Assembly: GCA_022601445.1 (NCBI GenBank)
Contig: JAJACP010000006.1
Location: 50,069-114,068, forward strand
Direction of reading: 5' to 3'
Length of the DNA stretch: 64,000 nucleotides
Origin: Chlamydiales bacterium
Lineage (GTDB): Bacteria > Chlamydiota > Chlamydiia > Chlamydiales > JAAKFR01
The notes under the pieces were generated by a model, which was not told where the DNA came from, made no database searches, and worked only from the letters and a program-made list of their open reading frames with translations. The position numbers and the translations under genes are program-made. Below are positions 16,489-24,546 of the stretch, piece by piece (the stretch's first letter is position 1; the number at the start of each line of letters is the position of its first letter).

Positions 16489-16851
16489 ATGGCCGTTTCT
16501 CCCTCCACATCTGCATCTGCCCTAGGCAACTGTCACCATCTTGTTCATGGAACAAAATGGGGCCTTCTTTATGCCATTACGCGTCTTGTCATCGGTGTTC
16601 TTTTAATTGGTTTGGGTGTGATTGCCTATGGTATGGTCTCTTACAATATCACTTTTTTGTATGAGTGGGGCATGACCTATCCTCTTCACTTACTTTGGGC
16701 TGTCCCTGTTACGACTCTTTTTATACTTATTGACTTGGTTGTTTCTGCATTTCTGGTAACAGGAGTGGGCGCGGCAAGCAAGCCTCTGATGCAAAAAGGA
16801 CAAGAGTACTTTGATCAAGCCCGCCAGCACTACAGCAGAATCAGGACTTGA
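16489..16851 (+). CDS. Small membrane protein with two long hydrophobic helices
   Basis: 120 residues from the ATG at 16489, which has GGGAGG 6 bases upstream. Residues about 25-50 and 62-90 are hydrophobic and closely spaced (LVIGVLLIGLGVIAYGMV and LLWAVPVTTLFILIDLVV), a bilobed hairpin of the kind seen in chlamydial inclusion-membrane proteins, with a short charged C-terminal tail. No family recognised. Its last 22 bases overlap the convergent HSDR_N-like gene. Confidence 0.7.
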   Translation: MAVSPSTSASALGNCHHLVHGTKWGLLYAITRLVIGVLLIGLGVIAYGMVSYNITFLYEWGMTYPLHLLWAVPVTTLFILIDLVVSAFLVTGVGAASKPLMQKGQEYFDQARQHYSRIRT

Positions 16852-17321
16852 GAAAGAAGCTCCGTGTAGGCGGGGAGGCCCGGCTGGAACCGAGTATGCC
16901 CCGCGTCTCTGTCAAAGGCCCCTATCATCACCTGATCTCCATTGGCCAAAGCTAAGAAAGGAGCCTGTACACAGGCGTTATACCCCACAACCTGTTGAGC
17001 AAATCGAGGGGTTAAGGCAACCGCTTTGCACTCAATCATCAAAAGCGGAAACAGATCGTGATCGGGATGGATATTTTTTGCAAAGACAATCAGATCAGCT
17101 CTTCTTTTCGGAATCTCCTCTCTCTGAGTTAACTGCAAGTGAGGAAGCTGAGCTAACTCCCGCTCTACGGCAATCAGTGCAGAGGGAAAGCCGAGGTCTT
17201 GGATCATCTTTTTAACCAACTCTTGACGGATGGTCTCCTCTGGAGTCGCCTCAACCCATTTCTTTCGAATCGGATCAAAAAGAGCTTTACTCGGCCTCGA
17301 TAACACCATAATTTCCATCAT
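16830..17321 (-). CDS. Stand-alone type I restriction R-subunit N-terminal-like nuclease domain (HSDR_N)
   Basis: 163 residues. TPEETIRQELVKKMI opens the domain and RRADLIVF ... LLMIECKA supplies the PD-(D/E)xK pattern (Asp near 95, Glu-x-Lys near 117-119), followed by a conserved GYNACVQAPFLALANGDQV. This is the N-terminal nuclease-like domain of HsdR proteins found alone in many Bacteroidetes and Chlamydiae, without helicase or methylase nearby, so it is unlikely to be a restriction enzyme. The start (17321 or the ATG at 17309) lies inside the end of hpf. Confidence 0.8.
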   Translation of the reverse strand: MMEIMVLSRPSKALFDPIRKKWVEATPEETIRQELVKKMIQDLGFPSALIAVERELAQLPHLQLTQREEIPKRRADLIVFAKNIHPDHDLFPLLMIECKAVALTPRFAQQVVGYNACVQAPFLALANGDQVMIGAFDRDAGHTRFQPGLPAYTELLSQVLILL

Positions 17322-17937
17322 CGCGGCGGTGGATCACCTTGAGCTTACGGTCTTCTTCTCCCCGGTAGACGAGGAAGGGAACTTCTGTAAGCTCCATTTT
17401 CATGATCGCCTCTTCTTGATTGAGAGTCTTCAGCCGCTGCTTCTCTTTGCTTACAATTTGGTGTGGGCGCAGCTCATCTTCCACCTGATGAAGGTTTTCT
17501 TCTTCAATTTGGTCATTGACCTCATCAAGGAGAGTGATCCGTTCAATCACATTAACATTCAGATCCACCTCAGCTAACCCCTTTGCGTGGTGCTCATTGA
17601 GACGTTTCATATAGCGGCGCAGTTTTGATTCCAGACGCGCGATTGCCTGATCCACAGAAGTGTACATATTTTCACTACGACCTGTCACTTTGACCATCGT
17701 GTTGTTCATATTCACGAGAAAGTCAACAGAGTGGACTAACTTTTGAATATCCATAATTACGGTTGTTTCGATGACACGGCCGCCAAAACGTTCAATTTTT
17801 ACCAGCTTATCAATCGCGTACGACTTCATCGGTTCCGTGATATCGACGTGTCTACCAATGACATGAATGGGGTACTCTTTATCGGCAAATTTCTCTTTTA
17901 CTTCAGCTTTAGTCTTCTCGGGCATGGGTTTCCTCAT
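17287..17937 (-). CDS. hpf: Ribosome hibernation promoting factor, long form
   Basis: 216 residues. The S30AE domain spans about 22-125 (IHVIGRHVDITEPMKSYAIDK ... SVDQAIARLESKLRRYMKR in two parts) and the C-terminal dimerisation domain about 160-215 (EEAIMKMELTEVPFLVY, NYGVIEAE). Long HPF joins two 70S ribosomes into inactive 100S dimers, which fits a pathogen with a metabolically quiet elementary body. Start at 17937 or the in-frame ATG four codons in. Confidence 0.93.
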   Translation of the reverse strand: MRKPMPEKTKAEVKEKFADKEYPIHVIGRHVDITEPMKSYAIDKLVKIERFGGRVIETTVIMDIQKLVHSVDFLVNMNNTMVKVTGRSENMYTSVDQAIARLESKLRRYMKRLNEHHAKGLAEVDLNVNVIERITLLDEVNDQIEEENLHQVEDELRPHQIVSKEKQRLKTLNQEEAIMKMELTEVPFLVYRGEEDRKLKVIHRRDDGNYGVIEAE

Positions 17938-17991
17938 CGTTTAGCTTAAGGGAAAGTATACAACAAAACAGTTGATCAGAAAAGAGGAGAT

Positions 17992-19038
17992 TCAAACAGC
18001 AAGTAGTTTTTTGCGTAGCGCTCGATTTCCCAGCTGGCCACAGGCCGCCATAATCTGTTGTCCTTTAGCCCCCCGCACAAAAGTTAAATAGCCGTGGGAG
18101 CGCATCCTAGCTGCGAATGCATCTACAGTGCGGGCATCGGGGGGAGAGAATCGATCACGGCTTTGCGGATTGTAAGGGATTAAATTGACTGTGACCTTCA
18201 GTCCTTTCAAATACGCTGCCAGCGCATCTGCGTCCTCAATTCCATCGGTCTTTCCTTGAATCAGCACGTATTCTGCCAAAATTTTTCTTCTTGGATGCGC
18301 GCAGTACGCCTCCATTGCCTCTTTCAAAGCGGCCATATCGTGCTTGTGATTGACTGGCATCAGCCTGTTTCTAACGGCATCAGTTGGAGAGTTGATTGAA
18401 ACCGCTAAATTTAGAGCTGGGTCAGCCTCCTCAATGAATCGATAAATAGCAGGGACAACTCCACTTGTCGACACCGAGATACGGCTTGGGCCCAGCGCTA
18501 GTCCATTCACATCTGTTAGAATGTCAATAGCCTGCATCACCTCATCGTAATTATCGAAGGGCTCGCCCATGCCCATAAAGACGATGTTACGCACGTTGAG
18601 TCCAAGGGTATGTTTCGCTTGATAAACTTGGCTTACAATTTCATCGGCACGCAAAGAGCGTAGGAGTCCCATTTTCCCTGTTTCACAAAAGGCGCATCCC
18701 ATGCGGCAGCCGACTTGAGAGGAGATACAAAGCGTGTACCCGGCCGGCATAGGCAAAGCGACCATTTCCACTTCCAGTCCATCTTCGGTTTTGAGAAGAT
18801 ACTTTTCTGTCTGCTTTTCATTACCTTGTTTGATTAGAGGCAAAGTGGAGAAATCGGTGAGAGTCATCAACGCGCTTAAGAGGGCTGCACCTGTTTTGAA
18901 GTGGGGGTCTTTCCCTTCATGTGTGCCCTCTCGCATCCACTCTCGATAGAGTAGGCGCGCATGCTCAGCACCTTTGCCTAGCTTCGCGCTCATGGCTTGC
19001 GCATAGGAAGAAGAAGTATGTCCAAGTATTTTTAGCAT
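17992..19038 (-). CDS. rlmN: 23S rRNA A2503 / tRNA A37 C2-methyltransferase (radical SAM)
   Basis: 348 residues. The radical-SAM cluster motif C-x3-C-x2-C is at Cys111, Cys115 and Cys118 (GCRMGCAFC); NIVFMGMGEPFDNY and SVSTSGVVP are the SAM-binding segments; the second catalytic Cys is in MAACGQL near residue 335. It methylates A2503 in the peptidyl-transferase centre. Standing alone downstream of hpf on the same strand. Confidence 0.95.
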   Translation of the reverse strand: MLKILGHTSSSYAQAMSAKLGKGAEHARLLYREWMREGTHEGKDPHFKTGAALLSALMTLTDFSTLPLIKQGNEKQTEKYLLKTEDGLEVEMVALPMPAGYTLCISSQVGCRMGCAFCETGKMGLLRSLRADEIVSQVYQAKHTLGLNVRNIVFMGMGEPFDNYDEVMQAIDILTDVNGLALGPSRISVSTSGVVPAIYRFIEEADPALNLAVSINSPTDAVRNRLMPVNHKHDMAALKEAMEAYCAHPRRKILAEYVLIQGKTDGIEDADALAAYLKGLKVTVNLIPYNPQSRDRFSPPDARTVDAFAARMRSHGYLTFVRGAKGQQIMAACGQLGNRALRKKLLAV

Positions 19039-19196
19039 AATAGAAAAGAATGCCTAACACCGTAACAATATCGAACCAATTTGTCGAAGGAATACATCAA
19101 ATTTATGAATTGCCATTCTTTTGAATGTCCGTATTTTACACTGAAAGTTGTGCGCTTATGACACCAGATGATTTTTTTGTAGAAAATCCCGAAAAA

Positions 19197-19247
19197 AACC
19201 CAGAAAATATTGACTTCTGGGTCTTTCTGGGTTATTTTCTGGGTTAA
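19197..19247 (+). repeat. Palindromic TTCTGGGT repeat upstream of the AlbA_2 gene
   Basis: AACCCAGAAAATA (19197-19209) and TATTTTCTGGGTT (19233-19245) are perfect inverted repeats. The region 19214-19247 contains three TTCTGGGT units, and matches the reverse complement of 20612-20645 in 31 of 34 positions by my count. It lies 14 bases before the start codon and could be an operator or the end of a mobile unit. Confidence 0.85.
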
Positions 19248-19261
19248 TCAAGGAGAGATCG

Positions 19262-20650
19262 ATGATAGAATCGTTGTTAGCCCAAGAAGAGGGCAAGACT
19301 CTCGAATTTAAAGAAAACACGAGCAGTCTGGCCAAAATTGTTCAAACAGCTATCGCTTTTGCAAATAGTGCAGGAGGAACAATTGTCGTTGGAATCCGTG
19401 ATAAAACCAAAGAAATCGTTGGGCTAGATGATATTCTAACAGATGAAGCACGAGTTGCAAATGCAATTGCAGATTCCGTGGAGCCTTTATTAACACCCAA
19501 TCTTCAGCTTGTGACTTGGCGAGGTCGGGACCTTCTTTTAGTCACTGTGATGCACAGTATTGGCCCCTACTATCAGAAAGCTAAAGGAGAAGAGCAAGGT
19601 ACATATGTGCGTCTTGGATCAACTAATCGACTGGCAGATACTCTCGCTCTCAAATCAATCCACCGACTAAAAGACCACGTCACCTACGACGAAATGCCTT
19701 GTCAAGCAGCCAAAGAAAATGATTTGGATATGAATTCGGCAAGGGAAATGTTCGCCAAATACTCTAAACCGCTTAATAAGTCGAAGGCAGTCGCACTGGG
19801 TCTTTACAAGCGAAATCAATCAACAGTAATCCCTAGCAATGGTGGAATCCTGTTATTTGGGAAATATGAAGCGCGGGAAGAGGCATTTCCTAATATGGTA
19901 GTACGTTGTGCGCGCTTCAAAAGCACAACAAAGTCTGCTGTTATAGACAAACAAGATTTGGCAAAGCCTCTTCCCTTACTTATTGATGCAATTCTTGATT
20001 TTATTCAGAGAAATACAACCACAAAAGTTGAAATTGGCCGTGCCCGAAGGCAAGAGACCCCTCAGTATCCTCCCGTCGCAATTCGAGAAGCTGTGATTAA
20101 TGCCATTGTTCATACAGACTACTCGATCAAAGGGTCTAATATTCAGGTAGCAATATTTGATGATCGTCTTGAAATCACTAATCCAGGAGCACTGCCTCCG
20201 GGGCTGAGCTGGCAAACTGCATTGTCTGGTGTATCTCAGCTCAGAAATCATGTTATTGGGAGAATTTTTCACGAGCTACTCCTCATTGAGCAGTGGGGGT
20301 CTGGCCTAGGGAAAATCATCGAAACGACTTGCCAATACGGGCTGGCTAAGCCTTGTTTTGAAGAACTGGATAACTTCTTTAGAGTAACTTTCTATGCTAG
20401 TTCGGCGCAAAGTAGATCCTCAAAAGCCTGGCACGCTCCAATACTGGAATATCTAACACAGCATGAAGAAATATTGCCTCGAGAGGCGCAAAAGATATGG
20501 GATGTGACATCAAGGACCACCAGCACCCGCTTGAAGCAAATGTGCCAGGAGGGTCTTATTGTTGAAATAAGTACGGGTCCCTATGATCCTCAAAAAACTT
20601 TTCGATTTACTTTAACCCAGAAAAAAACCCAGAAGAACCCAGAAGCGTAA
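19262..20650 (+). CDS. AlbA_2 / RecG-like putative transcriptional regulator
   Basis: 462 residues: N-terminal AlbA_2 (Schlafen-type) domain with TLEFKENTS (about 14-22) and GGTIVVGIRD, a middle part ending with the GHKL-like HATPase_c_4 motif REAVINAIVHTDYS (about 275-288) and GSGLGKI, and a C-terminal winged-helix-like segment (TSRTTSTRLKQMCQEGLI). AAGGAG lies just before the ATG. Proteins of this architecture are accessory, often called RecG-like regulators or defence-associated; function not established. The last codons (TQKKTQKNPEA) are encoded by the inverted copy of the upstream repeat. Confidence 0.8.
   Translation: MIESLLAQEEGKTLEFKENTSSLAKIVQTAIAFANSAGGTIVVGIRDKTKEIVGLDDILTDEARVANAIADSVEPLLTPNLQLVTWRGRDLLLVTVMHSIGPYYQKAKGEEQGTYVRLGSTNRLADTLALKSIHRLKDHVTYDEMPCQAAKENDLDMNSAREMFAKYSKPLNKSKAVALGLYKRNQSTVIPSNGGILLFGKYEAREEAFPNMVVRCARFKSTTKSAVIDKQDLAKPLPLLIDAILDFIQRNTTTKVEIGRARRQETPQYPPVAIREAVINAIVHTDYSIKGSNIQVAIFDDRLEITNPGALPPGLSWQTALSGVSQLRNHVIGRIFHELLLIEQWGSGLGKIIETTCQYGLAKPCFEELDNFFRVTFYASSAQSRSSKAWHAPILEYLTQHEEILPREAQKIWDVTSRTTSTRLKQMCQEGLIVEISTGPYDPQKTFRFTLTQKKTQKNPEA
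20612..20645 (-). repeat. Inverted copy of the TTCTGGGT repeat at the end of the AlbA_2 gene
   Basis: Three AACCCAGA units; partner of 19214-19247 in opposite orientation. Encodes the C-terminal TQKKTQKNPE. Confidence 0.85.
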
Positions 20651-20718
20651 TTTTTCGGGGTCTCCTATATCGGTGGGAGCGTTTGTACTGGCCACAGCAG
20701 AAGAGCTTCCATGCTTGT

Positions 20719-21201
20719 TTAGAAAAAACCGGAAACGCTTTCATTTTTGAAAGTGTTTCCGGGGATGTGCCCATCACCGAACTCACCTCGAATCAATTTA
20801 GCTAGACGTTCATCAATATTTGACAGCATGGCAATAGAGATATTATTTTGGTGGCTCAGCTGATTGACGAGAGCATACATTTCTTGATTTACACCTATAG
20901 CCTCCTTCATGACGTTACAGAACTGTTCCTCCCAATCAATTGGAAGAATGATGCCGTTTTCTTGAGCAAATCCCATCCAAAATTCAACATCAGTCGCACC
21001 CTCTTTGATTGCTAAACGCTTCCTTTGATTCACCTGCTCAAACTCTTCGGAAGAGAGATGAAAAGTATCACAAAGAAAAGAAATCACAGCTTGACGATTC
21101 GGCTGACCTGTCATTACACCTCCAAAATCAAATACTATCGCTTGGGGTGCGCCAAACAATGAAAAAGCAAGGAATAAAGATAGCAGGATTGATTTACACA
21201 T
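20719..21201 (-). pseudogene. Exported HAD-like phosphatase, 3' truncated
   Basis: 160 residues with an N-terminal signal peptide (CKSILLSLFLAFSLFGAPQ) directly followed by HAD motif I variant IVFDFGGVMTG and motif II-like IAMLSNIDE. GGAGG is well placed before the ATG. The frame ends inside the terminator-like repeat at 20729-20770, so the last residues (KNESVSGFF) are repeat-derived and HAD motifs III/IV are missing. I read it as a gene cut short by recombination at that repeat. Confidence 0.65.
20729..20770 (-). repeat. Direct repeat of the tRNA-Arg terminator, island left end
   Basis: 42 bases that match 23731-23772 at 35 positions by eye, with 23 of the last 24 identical (..TTGAAA.TGTTTCCGGGGATGTGC). 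On the minus strand it reads GCACATCCCCGGAAACA, hairpin, then TTTTTTC: a working-looking terminator, with the same few bases of tRNA 3' end attached. Confidence 0.85.
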
Positions 21202-21253
21202 AGTATACCTCCAAAAAGTTAGAAGAATTAGTTTAGCGAAAATAGAATATCAG

Positions 21254-22084
21254 CTAAAGTAGTGAATTAATTTTTGCAATTACATCCCTTATCTCCTTTG
21301 GCATAGACAGACTATGCGCAACATCACCAAGTCCATTAAGGTGGGCATTCCACAGTTGTTGTAGTTTTCTAAGGCCGTTTTCATCAAAGAAAACGGGCTG
21401 TAGGACTGTACCTCGATGCTGAAAAGTTTGAGACAAGCTCTCCTGCAAGTTCTTGGGGTTTATTAAGCTTGGCATTTGAGAAAGAAGGTACAGGTCATGA
21501 TAGTCTTTCATTCGGCTATTGGCCGCGCCTTTGGAAGCAACTGTCTCCAATTTTTCTGCAATAATGGTTTCAATTGGATAGACCTGTAATGAAAGGTGGT
21601 TTTCAAATAGGGGTTTTCCACGATACTGAAAAAGCTGAACATCAAGAGGTTGAGGTGTTACAATATCTCCGACGCCGACATCAATGTGAATTTTGTCCCG
21701 CATCTTGCCAAAATGTGTTTGCAGAGTTGCTCTATAGCCAGGGTAATGCATATGAGGTTGCATTAAGGGTGATAGACTTTGATAGGAAAAAGAGAAACCA
21801 TCATCGGTTGATACTTGTGTAATTTCATTAAAAGCAGCTTGTATTTCTTCGCCCCCCACTTGCATATGGGTCAGAAGAAAATCCAAGTCGGTGGTTTCTC
21901 TTCCGAGTTTAATGAGGTAGGAGAGGAGAAATCCCCCTTTAAAGATAAATTTATTGCATAGTGAGGAGCGGGCTAATCGGGATAGAAAGCGTTCGAGTTG
22001 TAATTGTTTCCAACAATGGTTGAATTGGATGCGTTTTTCCTTGGCAATTGTTTGAAGGCGGTCTTTAAGTGCTTGTTCATTCAT
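21254..22084 (-). CDS. abiEii: AbiEii/AbiGii-type nucleotidyltransferase toxin
   Basis: 276 residues. FIFKGGFLLSYLIKLGRETTDLDFLL (in two parts about 47-72) contains the GG...L and D-x-D nucleotidyltransferase signature (Thr-Asp-Leu-Asp); IETIIAEKLETVAS and SRMKDYHDLYLL further on are the conserved Lys and KD.xD.xL blocks of the AbiEii family. The toxin of this type IV system is thought to modify tRNA or other RNA with nucleotides and gives abortive phage infection. Its start overlaps the antitoxin's stop by 4 bases. All motifs are intact. Confidence 0.92.
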   Translation of the reverse strand: MNEQALKDRLQTIAKEKRIQFNHCWKQLQLERFLSRLARSSLCNKFIFKGGFLLSYLIKLGRETTDLDFLLTHMQVGGEEIQAAFNEITQVSTDDGFSFSYQSLSPLMQPHMHYPGYRATLQTHFGKMRDKIHIDVGVGDIVTPQPLDVQLFQYRGKPLFENHLSLQVYPIETIIAEKLETVASKGAANSRMKDYHDLYLLSQMPSLINPKNLQESLSQTFQHRGTVLQPVFFDENGLRKLQQLWNAHLNGLGDVAHSLSMPKEIRDVIAKINSLL

Positions 22085-22662
22085 GTTGTCACCGAGATTA
22101 AGTAAGGGTCAATATTCACTCTTAATTTTTTTGCATAATCTTGCAGTTTAATAAGGTTAAGTTTACGGGTGCCTTGTAAAGTAAGAGCGGTTTTTAAAGC
22201 TTTGATAGCTACCTCGCGGCTCAGAAGGCGGAATGCGTCGACAATTGTGCGCTCCTGGTCAAAAATGGGGACTGCCACACCCTCTAGTTCAATCGATGTT
22301 TTGCCTAATTCAAAGTTACGAAAGCGCACAACTTTAATATCATCTCTCCTTCTAACATCCGTACCATGTCGAACGCCTATCCAATGTTGACGAGGAATGT
22401 CGTCGGTTAACTCATAAATCGCAAGAGCTGAAAGCAGACAAACTACGCCCCCATTCACCCCATAGACCGCTTCTATCAAGTCAGCCCACTGGAAGTGCAA
22501 AGAAGAGCCTTGAGGGCTTTGGTATACCCCACGCTTCAATCGCTTGAGAACCCCCTTTTTGACGTAGTAGGAGAGCAATGCAGGATGGATTCCAAGGTCC
22601 TTGGCCTCCTTGGAGGTGAAAATGGGTTTATTGGTTAATTGCTTCGGAAGCTGCTTGGTCAT
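22081..22662 (-). CDS. abiEi: AbiEi-type antitoxin and autoregulator
   Basis: About 193 residues. The N-terminus (IFTSKEAKDLGIHPALLSYYVKKG, split at Leu) is a winged helix-turn-helix and the following RGVYQSP plus HWIGVRHGTD.. and DQERTIVDAFR are family hallmarks of AbiEi (type IV TA antitoxin). I chose the ATG at 22660-22662; a longer GTG start at 22686 would lie inside the promoter. It represses the operon by binding inverted repeats and counteracts AbiEii. Confidence 0.9.
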   Translation of the reverse strand: MTKQLPKQLTNKPIFTSKEAKDLGIHPALLSYYVKKGVLKRLKRGVYQSPQGSSLHFQWADLIEAVYGVNGGVVCLLSALAIYELTDDIPRQHWIGVRHGTDVRRRDDIKVVRFRNFELGKTSIELEGVAVPIFDQERTIVDAFRLLSREVAIKALKTALTLQGTRKLNLIKLQDYAKKLRVNIDPYLISVTT

Positions 22663-22670
22663 AGAAGAAA

Positions 22671-22718
22671 ATTTTAACAAAATCACCCAGAAAGGTCAAG
22701 TGGGTGTTTTTGTTAAAA
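22671..22718 (-). promoter_or_regulatory. AbiE promoter with overlapping operator
   Basis: Reverse strand: TTGACC (-35, 22694-22699), 17-base spacer, TAAAAT (-10, 22671-22676). TTTTAACAAAATCACCC (22672-22688) and GGGTGTTTTTGTTAAAA (22702-22718) are inverted repeats matching at 16 of 17 positions and straddle the promoter, as expected for AbiEi binding sites. The antitoxin ATG is only 8 bases from the -10, so the transcript would be leaderless or nearly so. Confidence 0.75.
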
Positions 22719-22738
22719 ACCTCTGCCAAATGACAAGT

Positions 22739-23070
22739 TTAAGAAAAATGATGTCGTTGAAGTTCAGCTTTTACAGATTCCAGCATCTCTACAGTGATTT
22801 GGGAAATAATGAAATTTATAGGGGATGCAAATGACTCATTGCTCAGTTTTCCTCCCCTTGCAATTTCAAAACCCATGCGTCCCTGGTTTTTGAACGTAAA
22901 GTAGTCTTCTTTCAACTGGTGGTCAACGTGAGCGCCACCATCTGTATCAGCGACCTCCTTGATAAACCAACGTCGGTCAAACCTATGAGTTTTTCCTAGA
23001 CAAAGTACCGTCCCTCCCCACCATTCTTTCAAAGAAACCCATTCGGACGTGTCAAAGGCGAGCCTTAAAC
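22739..23070 (-). pseudogene. Truncated hypothetical protein with DGGAHVD motif
   Basis: The C-terminal ~105 residues (EWVSLKEWW ... FIKEVADTDGGAHVDHQL ... INFIISQITVEMLESV) resemble a family of uncharacterised bacterial proteins that share the DGGAHVD motif. The reading frame continues upstream to 23131 but there it runs antisense to the recombinase zinc ribbon, so the 5' part of the gene is missing. The junction is near 23070-23090. Confidence 0.55.
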
Positions 23071-23090
23071 ACTCGGATGGGAATTCGGCG

Positions 23091-23708
23091 CGCCTTGAAA
23101 GAGGGCATCTCCAGTGCGCTAAATGCGGCACTATGTGGACTGGAAGCGGGTCAAAGGGTAATGGTGGTGTGTACTACTATTATCATTGTCAAAATGGGTG
23201 TAAAGAACGGGCACGCGCTTCTGAGGCTAACCTAGCTCTTCAAAGCTATTTGCAAACATTTAGGGTATGCCCTGAGGTCCAAGATTTGTATCTGGTTATT
23301 ATGGAAGATATTTTTAAGACCAAAGAGGGCGACAAAGAAAGCCAACTAGCTCAGCTCAAAAAAGAGTTAGAGAAGCTTCAAGAGAAGTTGCGCAAGATTG
23401 CAGATAAGTTTGTTATGGACGATATCGATAAGGTGACTTTTGACTTGCTTCGAAAGCCAGTGCTGGAAGAAGAGAACAGATTGAAGCAGAAGTATACCCA
23501 ATTAGAGCGCGCTGACACCAATTTCATGCGTTACTGCAATTATGGAATTTCATTGCTCTCCCACCTGGATAAGTGCTATGCAGGGGCGTCGCCAGCTGTC
23601 CAAAAAAAACTACTTGGTTCGATATTCACGGGAAAATTGATTTTTAAGGATGGAAATTATCGAACCACAGGGTTGAATGCGGCGGTAGAGCTTATAGGGT
23701 TGTTTTAG
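23091..23708 (+). pseudogene. Large serine recombinase, C-terminal fragment
   Basis: Begins abruptly at LERGHLQCAKCG, inside the recombinase zinc beta-ribbon (C-x2-C ... YYYYHC-x3-C), and continues through a coiled coil (LAQLKKELEKLQEKLRKI) to the C-terminal KKLLGSIFTGKLIFKDG, all typical of large serine integrases. The N-terminal catalytic Ser domain and recombinase domain are absent. This is the probable ancestral integrase of the tRNA-Arg island, now inactive. Confidence 0.8.
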
Positions 23709-23730
23709 AGGGGTTTAGAAGATAAAAAAG

Positions 23731-23772
23731 CCGGAAACACCATCAAGCTTGAAAATGTTTCCGGGGATGTGC
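23731..23772 (-). repeat. Direct repeat / terminator of tRNA-Arg, island right end
   Basis: Partner of 20729-20770. On the minus strand it reads from the last bases of tRNA-Arg into CCGGAAACA ... TGTTTCCGG followed by CTTTTTTATC, a textbook Rho-independent terminator. Confidence 0.85.
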
Positions 23773-23843
23773 ACCGAAGAGGACTCGAACCTCTAACCAC
23801 CTGGTTCGAAGCCAGGTACTCTATCCGATTGAGCTATCGGTGC
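23770..23843 (-). tRNA. tRNA-Arg (anticodon TCG)
   Basis: Acceptor GCACCGA (from 23843) pairs with TCGGTGC (23771-23777), discriminator A. Anticodon stem CCTGG/CCAGG holds CTTCGAA, giving anticodon TCG. D-loop AGCTCAATCGGAT and T-arm GGTTCGAGTCC are standard. CCA not encoded. Confidence 0.95.
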
Positions 23844-23889
23844 AAAGAGGGCAAGAGTACCAACTTTTAAGGTTGACCTCAAGAGGAAA

Positions 23890-24546
23890 TTGGTTCACCC
23901 TCTCACTGTGGAAAGTTGTAGTGGCATTGTACTATCCGTCTTAGACTTCAAAGAGAGCGACCAAATCGCCACTCTCTTCTCCCCAAGCGGACTTGTAAAA
24001 ATTTTTGTAAAAAGAAGACGCCTCCCCCTCATCACCCCACTCACCGAGGGCGAGTTCCACTATGTGACAGGACGGGGCGATCTGCATCGCTTCCGAGACG
24101 GCACCATTCACCAACAAAATCTCCGCTTACGTGAACGGTACGAAAATATCGAAGCCGCCGGCACCTGTGTACAAGCTATTCTAAAATCCCAATGGCCGGG
24201 AAAACCAGCTCCCCACCTCTACAATCTATTCCACTACTTCTTAAAAAAGATTCCAGAAGTAGAGCGTCCCCTTGATCTGGCTACCATTTTTTTAACCAAA
24301 ACCCTGAAACACGAAGGGCTCTTGCAACAAACTGAATCTTGCGCCTTCTGCGACAAAAAACCCACTCACCGTTTCGGGGGCGAAAGAGTCTGCTCGATCC
24401 ACGCAGGGACAAGCGCGCTTCAACTAATAGAGCAAGAGGAGAGGCTCTTTATGCGAATCGCAGAAGGACGCTCGCTTACAGAACTTCTGGAGCACCCTAT
24501 CAAAATCAACTCTCAAATCGCTCAACTCTTTGAGCAGGCCTTTTGA
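23890..24546 (+). CDS. recO: DNA repair protein RecO
   Basis: 218 residues. The N-terminal OB-fold starts GIVLSVLDFKESDQIATLFS and the C-terminal part has CAFCDKK ... CSIHAG, the zinc-binding cysteines. RecO anneals ssDNA and loads RecA with RecR. The start is a TTG at 23890 preceded by AGAGGA, with a GTG at 23908 as alternative; there is no ATG near. The 3' end overlaps the convergent glycosidase gene by 25 bases. Confidence 0.9.
   Translation: MVHPLTVESCSGIVLSVLDFKESDQIATLFSPSGLVKIFVKRRRLPLITPLTEGEFHYVTGRGDLHRFRDGTIHQQNLRLRERYENIEAAGTCVQAILKSQWPGKPAPHLYNLFHYFLKKIPEVERPLDLATIFLTKTLKHEGLLQQTESCAFCDKKPTHRFGGERVCSIHAGTSALQLIEQEERLFMRIAEGRSLTELLEHPIKINSQIAQLFEQAF

Noticed and set aside
16811..17215. 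134-residue forward ORF
   Set aside because: Antisense to the HSDR_N gene, low-complexity composition, no start signal.
22663..22686. Upstream GTG start for abiEi
   Set aside because: It falls between the -35 and -10 boxes of the predicted promoter, so it would not be transcribed.
23071..23131. 5' extension of the DGGAHVD gene
   Set aside because: That part is antisense to the recombinase zinc ribbon and does not look like family sequence.
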